Source: UBA12077 sp963665525 (GTDB lineage Bacteria > Bacteroidota > Bacteroidia > Bacteroidales > UBA12077). Taken from it: a stretch of 64,000 nt of DNA. This document shows positions 1 through 7,194 of this stretch, one piece after another (within the stretch, counting starts at the first letter, position 1; each line of letters starts with the position of its first letter). Made by a program: the position numbers and the translations under genes. Below the pieces are notes generated by a model, which saw only the letters and a program-made list of their open reading frames with translations, made no database searches and was not told the origin of the DNA. The stretch is taken from contig OY762280.1 of NCBI GenBank assembly GCA_963665525.1, forward strand, positions 1,674,001 through 1,738,000. Reading direction: 5' to 3'.

Positions 1-334
1 TAAAGCCTAATTCACTAACCAGATCATTTAATTCAAGCAAAGCATCATCATAATGCCTATTACCATATACTGCCACTATAACGGCTGGTGAGTTCTGTGA
101 TGAGATTTTTTTAAACCTCTTAACAGCATCAGGAGGAATTCGTCCACCATAAACTGGTGCACCAAAAATTGTAAGTTCTTCTTTGGATATTAAAACAGTA
201 TTTTCAGGATATTCTGTAGTAATATTAATACTATTGACATTCTCACTACCAACACCTTTTGCAATGGCATTTACAATCTTATAAGTAGTCTTTGTAGGTG
301 AAAAGTATATTAAATTAATTTTTTTTATCATCAT
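1..334 (-). CDS. Flavodoxin-domain protein, probably EFR1-type ferredoxin (3' part outside window)
   Basis: Reading the minus strand from an ATG at 334 gives an open frame of 111 codons that leaves the window. The start reads MMIKKINLIYFSPTKTT, a flavodoxin-like phosphate loop (YFSPTKTT) that would bind FMN. It is followed by LTIFGAPVYGGRIPPDA, the typical second flavodoxin loop, and by AVYGNRHYDDAL. These motifs match the N-terminal domain of EFR1-family proteins, which carry a 4Fe-4S ferredoxin domain at the C-terminus, but that part is not visible here. It starts 7 bases after the stop of the DUF4197 gene, so the two are probably co-transcribed. A second ATG at 331 is an equally possible start. 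The role is presumably electron transfer. Confidence 0.75.
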   Translation of the reverse strand, partial: MMIKKINLIYFSPTKTTYKIVNAIAKGVGSENVNSINITTEYPENTVLISKEELTIFGAPVYGGRIPPDAVKRFKKISSQNSPAVIVAVYGNRHYDDALLELNDLVSELGF

Positions 335-341
335 AAAATCA

Positions 342-1058
342 TTATCCAAAAACCTTCTTCAATAAATCTGTCACTCTAGCTGCAGGATTCTTTCTTATTT
401 CTAACTCTTCTTTAGCAATTTGATAAAATAATCCATCAATAGCTTTATTGGTAACATAATCATCTAAATCAGGGTTAACTTTCTTTACAAATGGAATTTT
501 ATTATAAGTTGTAAATACAGAATTCCAATATTTCGTCGCGCCAACTTTATCTAATGACTTTTTTATAATTGGTTTAAATTTTTCAACTAGTTGATTTCGT
601 GTATGATTTTCTAAATAAACAGTTGCTGCATTATTTTCTCCATTAAGAATATTCATTACATCCTGTAAGGTAAGTTCTTTTATGGCAGTAACAAATATAT
701 CTTTCGCTCCGTTGGCTGCATCTTCTGCTGCCCTATTCATTGATTCTATAGCATCATCAACCAGTTTATCCTGACCAATCATTCGCAGTTTTTCTTCCAC
801 TTGTTGAGCTTCATCAGGCATTACAATTTTGATAGCATTATTTAGAAAATATCCGTCCATTTTTGATAAACGCTCAACCCCTTTTTCTACACCAATCGTT
901 AAAGCTTCTTTCAATGCTCTTCCGACTTCTTCTTCCGAAAGTTCGCTTGTATTATCCTCAATAACTTCTTCTGCTGCTTTTTTAAGATCTTTCCAGATTT
1001 GAGCATTTAAGTTAATTGACAATATAATAGTCATTATTAGTACTGCTATCTTTTTCAT
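342..1058 (-). CDS. DUF4197 domain-containing secreted protein
   Basis: This 238-residue protein starts with a signal peptide (MKKIAVLIMTIILSINLNAQ, cleavage likely around residue 20) and continues as a soluble, charged, mostly helical domain. The pattern of EVGRALKEALTIGVEKGVERLS near residues 44-65, followed by NAIKIVMPDEAQ, is what I associate with the DUF4197 family of proteobacteria and Bacteroidota. The biochemical function of that family is not known to me. The protein should be periplasmic. The downstream flavodoxin gene follows after 7 bases. A promoter is expected in the 114-base gap upstream, but I see no clear box. Confidence 0.75.
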   Translation of the reverse strand: MKKIAVLIMTIILSINLNAQIWKDLKKAAEEVIEDNTSELSEEEVGRALKEALTIGVEKGVERLSKMDGYFLNNAIKIVMPDEAQQVEEKLRMIGQDKLVDDAIESMNRAAEDAANGAKDIFVTAIKELTLQDVMNILNGENNAATVYLENHTRNQLVEKFKPIIKKSLDKVGATKYWNSVFTTYNKIPFVKKVNPDLDDYVTNKAIDGLFYQIAKEELEIRKNPAARVTDLLKKVFG

Positions 1059-1172
1059 CTTATTCAGTTTTACTTATTTAGTGTAGTTTCTCTTTAATCA
1101 TTATCATTACAATATGATATGGTTAAATACTCTTATCAGGTTACATTAATTAACTACACTTTTTTTTAGGTA

Positions 1173-2333
1173 TTACTCTTTATTCAATGAGATATAATAA
1201 TCGTCAAGAATTTTTGTCATCATCGGAATATAAAAACTCCAATAAAACTTATCGGTACTTTTATATTTTGATCCATTAAACAAAGAAGCCACATTATGAT
1301 AACCCTCAAAAAATGCTGTATTACCACTTATTTTATTTTCTGCAAAATCTCCACCAAAATAGTAGAAATTATAATCATTCTTGTGTTCGATAATTGCAGG
1401 GAATACTGGTTTCAGATTATAATTTCGTAATAAAGAATCTCCTTTTGCATTCACATGAATTTTGAAATTAGCCAAAATATCATTTTTATCACCTGAAAAA
1501 GTGATATCAAACCACTGTGGATAATGCACTTCTTCAGGAATACCAAATCGTTTAACAGCCCCATTCTTAGCCATTATAAATGGTATTTCCTTATTAAGAT
1601 GTGTACCTTGTTCTAAAATAGCTATGGTGCCAAATTTATGAACCAGAACAATTCCTGCATTCTTAAATGGCCATTGATTATTATTTTGCTCCAGGTATAA
1701 ATTGACAATCCACTTTGGGAAGGCCCCTTTTGTTGTATCTAAACTTGAAAAATATTTTCCTGTCCATCCTGTCCAGTTGATATCAAATAAATCTTCTACT
1801 TTATCACGTATTAATCCATTAGTTGGCGCATTATAAAGATTAAATTCAGTAATAATAAGTTTTTTTAACTCTTTCATTTCTTTTAATAGAAGATAATCAT
1901 TTTGATTAAGTCCACCATATACTTTCTGCGTATGTTTTACATCCTTAGAACCTCGTTTATACCATTCGTTATAATATACACCATAAGTATCTGCATAGTA
2001 AAGCATATCATAATCGGCAGCTACATCCTCAATCTCATGAATTCTAATACTTTTAAAATCAAATTCTTGCGTTTTGCTATTTAAGGGGAAAAAACCATAA
2101 TAATCATTATTGACATCATACAAATCACCATTCGGTTTTAAATACCTATTATGATTTAGAATCCAGTTAAATGATTTGTGTTCGGTACGTTCCATGGTTG
2201 GAACCGTTTTATCCAGAATGTATACATTTAACATTCTTTCGGCTTTTAAAAACCACAACAACCAACTTCCAAATAAAATCAATACAATAACTACTGCTAT
2301 AATAAGTGGTATTAATATCTTTTTATTCATCAT
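1173..2333 (-). CDS. Membrane-anchored protein of unknown function
   Basis: I do not recognise this 386-residue protein. It has one N-terminal hydrophobic segment (residues about 6-29) and a charged cytoplasmic start (MMNKK), so it is either a single-span membrane protein or has an uncleaved signal. The rest is soluble and rich in aromatic residues and Asn. Near residues 225-260 it reads AGIVLVHKFGTIAILEQGTHLNKEIPFI, followed by a C-terminal part with NFYYFGGDFAENKI and FYWSFYIPMMTKILDDYY. I see no catalytic signature I can defend. It stands alone, with gaps of about 100 bases on both sides and neighbours in the same direction. Confidence 0.6.
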   Translation of the reverse strand: MMNKKILIPLIIAVVIVLILFGSWLLWFLKAERMLNVYILDKTVPTMERTEHKSFNWILNHNRYLKPNGDLYDVNNDYYGFFPLNSKTQEFDFKSIRIHEIEDVAADYDMLYYADTYGVYYNEWYKRGSKDVKHTQKVYGGLNQNDYLLLKEMKELKKLIITEFNLYNAPTNGLIRDKVEDLFDINWTGWTGKYFSSLDTTKGAFPKWIVNLYLEQNNNQWPFKNAGIVLVHKFGTIAILEQGTHLNKEIPFIMAKNGAVKRFGIPEEVHYPQWFDITFSGDKNDILANFKIHVNAKGDSLLRNYNLKPVFPAIIEHKNDYNFYYFGGDFAENKISGNTAFFEGYHNVASLFNGSKYKSTDKFYWSFYIPMMTKILDDYYISLNKE

Positions 2334-2431
2334 TTCTTAAGCATTTAGGTTTAATAACTCTTCTAGGATGTTTAAATATACAAATTCTAAGAGTATTATC
2401 AAATAAGCTTTATAAGTTCTATATAATTAAT

Positions 2432-4453
2432 TTAGGAATTCTTGATTATATGATATGCTTCTTCAAATGATTCTACCGGTTTCAAACATGTATTGTTACT
2501 ACATATATAAATTAAATTATTCTTTTCAGAATAACGATTTTTAAGTACAGGAAGATCTCCATGTGTGCCTGCTGCGATAAAAATATGTGGAATAAATGTT
2601 TTTTGAAATTGTTTCGCTAATCTTTTATAGTTAGGACCAACAATACATACTTCATAAGGTTTATAAAATATTTTTAGCATAAGATTAATCCAATTAGCAG
2701 AATATGTAGGATTTTTGATTAGCCGTTCTTTAATATCCCATAACATTTGTTTTGCTCTTTCAATATACTTTTTATTTACCAACAAGTGCCCTAATCGATA
2801 TAAATTATCTGCCATCATTGAATTTGAAGATGGCACTACATGGTCATTTAATTCTTTTGTTCGTGCAATTAAAGGTATATCATTACCAGATGTGTAGTAA
2901 AACATGGAAGAATTGTTATCCACAAAATGAAGAACGGTATATTCAGTTAATTGATGAGCAAGCATTATATATTCTTCCTTAAAAGTCGCTTCGTATAAAT
3001 CGATTAAAGCTTTTATCAGATATGCATAATCATCTAAAAAAGCATTAATTTTTGATTCTCCATCTTTATAACTTCTTAAAAGATTCAGTTCAGAATCCAA
3101 AAGGTTATTTTGAATAAACCGAATTACCTGTTCGGCTTGATCAAGGTATTTTTTAGTATTAAAAGTTTGGTATGCATGCACAAGTCCTGAAACCATTAAG
3201 GCATTCCAAGATACCAGAACCTTATCATCTAATGTAGGCTTTTGCCTTTTAATTCTTTGTTCTAATAAAGTCTTTTTGCAGCTTTTTAATATTTCTTCTA
3301 ATTCAGTAATTGAAATGTCATACTTATGTGCAATTTCTATTTTTGATTTCTTAATATTTAATATATTCTTCTCTTCCCAGTTACCCTCCGTAGTTATATT
3401 GTAATAATCAGAAAAGATCTCAGATTTATCTTTCAGAAGAAAATCAATTTCATATTTATCCCACACATAATATTTTCCTTCTACCCCTTCACTATCGGCA
3501 TCATATGCTGAATAGAAAACTCCATCAGGTGACATCATTTCTCTTGCTATAAAATCAAGAGTTTCTTCAACCACACGTTTATAATTAGGATCAGGATTTA
3601 GCAAATATGCTTTTGAATATAAGCTAACAAGCTGTGCATTATCATATAACATTTTTTCAAAATGCGGAACAAGCCAATCTTTATCTACTGAGTAACGTGC
3701 AAAACCTCCTCCAAGGTGATCATAAATACCACCACATAATATTTTATCCAATGATAACTTTACATGATTAAATATTTCATGGTCACTGGTGTGATAATAA
3801 TATTGCATTAATAGTAAATAATTTAAGGGCATAGGAAATTTAGGTGCTCCTAAATCGCCTCCTTTTAGATGATCAAATCGCTTTTTTAAATTTTTAAATA
3901 TCTCATTTAACTCTTCCTCTTTTATACTTGTGTCATAAGTTTCAAGCATAATATTATCCAATGAAATAATGTTATTTTTCAAATCTTTAGCAACATCTAT
4001 AAATTTTTGAGGATTTGTTTTATATCCAAAGGATAAGTTCTCTAAAATATTATTCCACTCTGTTGACCTAAAATAAGTTCCTCCAAATACAGGTCTTCCA
4101 TCAGGAAGCGCAAAACAGTTTAAAGGCCATCCTCCACTCCCAGTAATTAACTGAACGGCATTCATATAGACATGATCAATATCTGGCCTTTCTTCACGAT
4201 CTACCTTAACACATATAAAATTTTTATTCATAGCTTGCGCTATTAATTCATCTTCAAATGATTCGTGCTCCATAACATGGCACCAATGACAGGCTGAATA
4301 CCCAATACTAATTAAAAGTAATTTATTTTCTTCCTTTGCCTTTGCTAAGGCTTCCTCTCCCCACGGAAACCAATTTACTGGATTATGAGCATGTTGCAAT
4401 AAGTAGGGACTTGTTTCAGATATGAGTTTATTAACATGTTTATACCTCGACAT
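2432..4453 (-). CDS. Thioredoxin domain-containing protein, YyaL/SSP411 family (DUF255)
   Basis: The 673-residue protein begins with the DUF255 thioredoxin-like domain: SPYLLQHAHNPVNWFPWG at residues 15-32 and a CHWCH motif with cysteines 55 and 58, followed by MEHESFED and VDREERPDID. The remaining 500 residues form the (alpha/alpha)6-barrel part seen in human SPATA20 and bacterial YyaL, with GGIYDHLGGGFARYSVD and LVPHFEKMLYDNAQL. Length and motif order match full-length family members. The substrate is not established; a disulfide or cellobiose-epimerase-like role has been suggested only from fold. No signal peptide is visible, so it is probably cytoplasmic. A perfect 10-base inverted repeat (4450-4459 / 4505-4514) covers its start codon. 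Confidence 0.9.
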   Translation of the reverse strand: MSRYKHVNKLISETSPYLLQHAHNPVNWFPWGEEALAKAKEENKLLLISIGYSACHWCHVMEHESFEDELIAQAMNKNFICVKVDREERPDIDHVYMNAVQLITGSGGWPLNCFALPDGRPVFGGTYFRSTEWNNILENLSFGYKTNPQKFIDVAKDLKNNIISLDNIMLETYDTSIKEEELNEIFKNLKKRFDHLKGGDLGAPKFPMPLNYLLLMQYYYHTSDHEIFNHVKLSLDKILCGGIYDHLGGGFARYSVDKDWLVPHFEKMLYDNAQLVSLYSKAYLLNPDPNYKRVVEETLDFIAREMMSPDGVFYSAYDADSEGVEGKYYVWDKYEIDFLLKDKSEIFSDYYNITTEGNWEEKNILNIKKSKIEIAHKYDISITELEEILKSCKKTLLEQRIKRQKPTLDDKVLVSWNALMVSGLVHAYQTFNTKKYLDQAEQVIRFIQNNLLDSELNLLRSYKDGESKINAFLDDYAYLIKALIDLYEATFKEEYIMLAHQLTEYTVLHFVDNNSSMFYYTSGNDIPLIARTKELNDHVVPSSNSMMADNLYRLGHLLVNKKYIERAKQMLWDIKERLIKNPTYSANWINLMLKIFYKPYEVCIVGPNYKRLAKQFQKTFIPHIFIAAGTHGDLPVLKNRYSEKNNLIYICSNNTCLKPVESFEEAYHIIKNS

Positions 4454-4520
4454 GATTTAGCTTTTATTTAACTCCTTAACAAGTTTTTGTGCGGATTGTT
4501 TAGGTAAATCATGTTTAATG

Positions 4521-5861
4521 TTAATACTTAATTAACATTTCAACACTATGCTGTTTTAAATACGTTCTAATAATTTGCTGTACATCTTTATTGTCAGGAT
4601 AAACTTTGATTACATCCGAAAGATTTTCAATAGAATTACCAATAAACTCTGCATCAATATATCCAAAGCCAATGTATTTTCCGTTCTCAATTTTAACAAC
4701 CGATTTCTCATCATCATTTCTTCCTGTATCAATAATGAAAAAATTTTGCCAGTTATAAGATAATTCATCAATCATTTCCTGTGCTCTACTATTATAATTT
4801 TTAACCGGCTCCTCTTGAATGCAAGCACCATTACAATGTTTTATCTGATAATAAAAACATGCACCTTGAGATTCATATAATCCACATAACTTATGGCACA
4901 ATTGATATTTTTCCGATAAACTATAAAGTCTTTCTCGTGCTTCTTTAGCTGAGTTAAAAGATACTATTGGAATTTCCTTTTTAATATCTTCCACTCTAAA
5001 ACAAACATAACCATACTCATCTATAAAGGTATAAATCCCATAATGACTAACAGTTCTTCTCTGTCTTCTATTATATTTAGGTTTTTGAGTTTTAATTTCA
5101 TCCGATTCTAATAATAATGCAATTAATTCGCTTCCTGTAAGTTCATAAGATATATTATAAATTTCATCGCACATTTTTATTGCCCGCTCCGATTTTTCAT
5201 TACTAAAATGTGAAAAAACTCTGTTTCGAATATTCTTACTTTTACCAATATAGATAATATCTCCATTATGATCATGAAAATAATAAACGCCAGGCTCTTC
5301 AGGCAAACCTTTTATAACATCGGCACTAATATGATAAAACTTACTTGAATCCATTACTCCAAGCGCCGGACTGATTTTCAATAAATGCTCAAACAATTTT
5401 ACTGTAGCAAGTGCGTCACCAGCAGCTCTATGACGCCCATTAATCTCAATTCCTAAATCTTTACATAAATTTCCTAAGCTATATGATTTGTGATTAGGAA
5501 TTATTTTACGACTAAGTTTAACTGTACATAATCGATCGCGTGAAAAATGATAACCCAGACTTTTGAACTCATTACGTATAAAATTATAATCAAAAGAAGC
5601 ATTGTGTGCCACTAGCGATTTCCCTTCTGTGAGCATTACAATATCCTTGGCAACTTCCCAAAACTTAGGAGCATTCTCAACCATTTCATTGGTTATACCT
5701 GTAATTCTGGTAATGTTATACGAGATGTTTTTTTCGGGATTTATTAATGTACTATACTCATCGATAACTTCTTTACCATTATGAATATAAATTGCTATCT
5801 CAATAATCTTGTCATTAACAGGACTTAAACCGGTAGTTTCTATATCGAGAATAGCATACAT
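4521..5861 (-). CDS. DEDDh exonuclease fused to GIY-YIG (UvrC/Cho-like) nuclease
   Basis: A two-domain nuclease of 446 residues. The first about 165 residues are a DnaQ-like 3'-5' exonuclease: DIETTGL holds the Exo I Asp and Glu, SLVAHNASFDYNF is Exo II, and NGRHRAAGDALAT carries the Exo III His and Asp. Next comes a GIY-YIG domain (EEPGVYYF ... IIYIGKSKNIRNRV) like the N-terminus of UvrC and Cho. A Cys-rich stretch CHKLCG ... ACFYYQIKHCNGAC resembles the UvrC/Cho cysteine cluster. I chose the ATG at 5861 because the exonuclease fold begins at MYAILDIETTG; the upstream in-frame ATG at 5876 would add only five residues. A role in DNA repair or DNA-end processing is inferred. It lies 67 bases upstream of the DUF255 gene. 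Confidence 0.88.
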   Translation of the reverse strand: MYAILDIETTGLSPVNDKIIEIAIYIHNGKEVIDEYSTLINPEKNISYNITRITGITNEMVENAPKFWEVAKDIVMLTEGKSLVAHNASFDYNFIRNEFKSLGYHFSRDRLCTVKLSRKIIPNHKSYSLGNLCKDLGIEINGRHRAAGDALATVKLFEHLLKISPALGVMDSSKFYHISADVIKGLPEEPGVYYFHDHNGDIIYIGKSKNIRNRVFSHFSNEKSERAIKMCDEIYNISYELTGSELIALLLESDEIKTQKPKYNRRQRRTVSHYGIYTFIDEYGYVCFRVEDIKKEIPIVSFNSAKEARERLYSLSEKYQLCHKLCGLYESQGACFYYQIKHCNGACIQEEPVKNYNSRAQEMIDELSYNWQNFFIIDTGRNDDEKSVVKIENGKYIGFGYIDAEFIGNSIENLSDVIKVYPDNKDVQQIIRTYLKQHSVEMLIKY

Positions 5862-5933
5862 ATTACAAATGTGCAAATAATGCGTGAAAAATGTAATATT
5901 TAGTTGATGAATTAATTAACATTTCAATAAAAA

Positions 5934-5959
5934 CAAAAAGAGCCTGTAAAAACAGGCTC
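5934..5959 (-). terminator. Rho-independent terminator of the flavoprotein gene
   Basis: A perfect 8-bp stem (5940-5947 with 5952-5959, GAGCCTGT/ACAGGCTC) and a 4-base loop is followed on the minus strand by five T. It sits 22 bases after the stop of the dihydroorotate-dehydrogenase-like gene and separates it from the exonuclease gene. Confidence 0.85.
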
Positions 5960-5981
5960 AATGTATTTAGTTAATTATTTC

Positions 5982-6971
5982 TTACCCTTTCCCCGAAAAG
6001 TATTTCATAAACTGCATGCGTTCATAAGCTGCAGGATTTTGAGCTTTATCCTGACTTACTTTTCCTCTAAAATCTTCAAGTGTTTTATATCGATTTTTAT
6101 CCATCCATGCTGATAAATCGTCAATCATGTCTTTCAGAATACCTTTCCCATTTTTATAAAATGCTGAAGCAATTTCTACAACATTTGCACCAGCCAATAT
6201 TTGCTTTATAATTGCTTCACCATTATGTATACCTGTTGATGCAGCTAAATCGCATCCTACTCTATTATGCATAATACCAATCCAACGCAATGAAATAGGT
6301 AGTTCAGCAGAAGTACTGGTAACATTGGTAGATAAAATATCTAAGGTATCAATATCTATATCGGGACTATAAAAACGATTAAATAAAACTAAGCCATCAA
6401 CTCCAGTATTCGAAAGCTTTTGAATAAAAGCTCCCAAATTGGATGAATAATAACTTATTTTGAGAGAAACCGGAATTTTGACATGTTTCTTTACCTCTTT
6501 TACTACATCGAAATATACTTTTTCGTTCTCTTCACCTGATTTGTTAAAATCAGATGGCATCACAAAAATATTTAACTCTAAAGCATCGGCACCAACACTT
6601 TGTAATGTTTCTGCATAATAAGGCCACTTTTCTGCTGTTACACAATTAATACTTGCAATTATTGGAATATTAACTGCTTTTTTTGCTTCGCTAATTAATC
6701 CTAAATAGCTTGTTAATGTATCATCTTCAGCGTAATTATCATAATAATCCATTGTTTCGGGATATAAAAAATTTTCCATATTCATGGTATTTATATCCTT
6801 TTCCAACTCTCTTCGTATTTCTTCTTCGAAAATTGATTTTAAAACAATAGCTCCTGCTCCTTGTGCTTCAAATTCTTTAATATCTTCAATGGAATTTGTT
6901 AATCCTGAGCTTGCAGCAATAATAGGATTACGCAATTTTAATCCCATGTAACTTGTAGTTAAATCTGCCAT
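5982..6971 (-). CDS. Dihydroorotate dehydrogenase-like flavoprotein
   Basis: The 329-residue protein has the FMN-binding TIM barrel of class 1 dihydroorotate dehydrogenases: LRNPIIAASSGLTNS near residue 13, KSIFEEEIRRE near 45, SINC near 107, VSLKISYYSSNL near 173 and a C-terminal phosphate-binding stretch NGEAIIKQILAGANVVEIASA. The place where true PyrD enzymes have the substrate loop with a catalytic Cys (N-x-SCPN) reads LNIFVMPSD at 133-141, so the catalytic base appears to be missing. It is therefore probably not the pyrimidine enzyme; family members are annotated only as dihydroorotate dehydrogenase-like. No pyrK or other pyrimidine gene is adjacent. It is monocistronic with its own terminator. 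Confidence 0.85.
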   Translation of the reverse strand: MADLTTSYMGLKLRNPIIAASSGLTNSIEDIKEFEAQGAGAIVLKSIFEEEIRRELEKDINTMNMENFLYPETMDYYDNYAEDDTLTSYLGLISEAKKAVNIPIIASINCVTAEKWPYYAETLQSVGADALELNIFVMPSDFNKSGEENEKVYFDVVKEVKKHVKIPVSLKISYYSSNLGAFIQKLSNTGVDGLVLFNRFYSPDIDIDTLDILSTNVTSTSAELPISLRWIGIMHNRVGCDLAASTGIHNGEAIIKQILAGANVVEIASAFYKNGKGILKDMIDDLSAWMDKNRYKTLEDFRGKVSQDKAQNPAAYERMQFMKYFSGKG

Positions 6972-7135
6972 AATATTATTTTTTAAGTTTTAGTATCAAG
7001 TTTATTTTAATTCCAATATTTAGTTTGTTTTTTGGTTAACACATACTATCTGGTTTTGTTCATCAACATAATTAATTAAATAAAATAGTTGAACTAACCA
7101 TTAGTCAAAATCATTAGTCAATAAAGATCGTTTTT

Positions 7136-7167
7136 TTTGCACCTGATCAAAATATTAAGGAATTTTG
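7136..7167 (+). promoter_or_regulatory. Bacteroidota-type promoter of the hybrid histidine kinase
   Basis: TTTG at 7136-7139 and GAATTTTG at 7160-7167 (7 of 8 matches to TAnnTTTG) are separated by 20 bases, the spacing expected for the primary Bacteroidota sigma factor. The -7 box ends 27 bases before the kinase start codon. Found by eye only. Confidence 0.45.
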
Positions 7168-7194
7168 TATTAATCATACTACTAATTAAAAGAT

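Noticed and set aside
1080..1160. 9-base inverted repeat (AGTGTAGTT ... AACTACACT) between the first two complete genes
   Set aside because: The 63-base loop is too long for a terminator, and the T-run lies on the strand opposite to the genes. It may be chance in AT-rich DNA.
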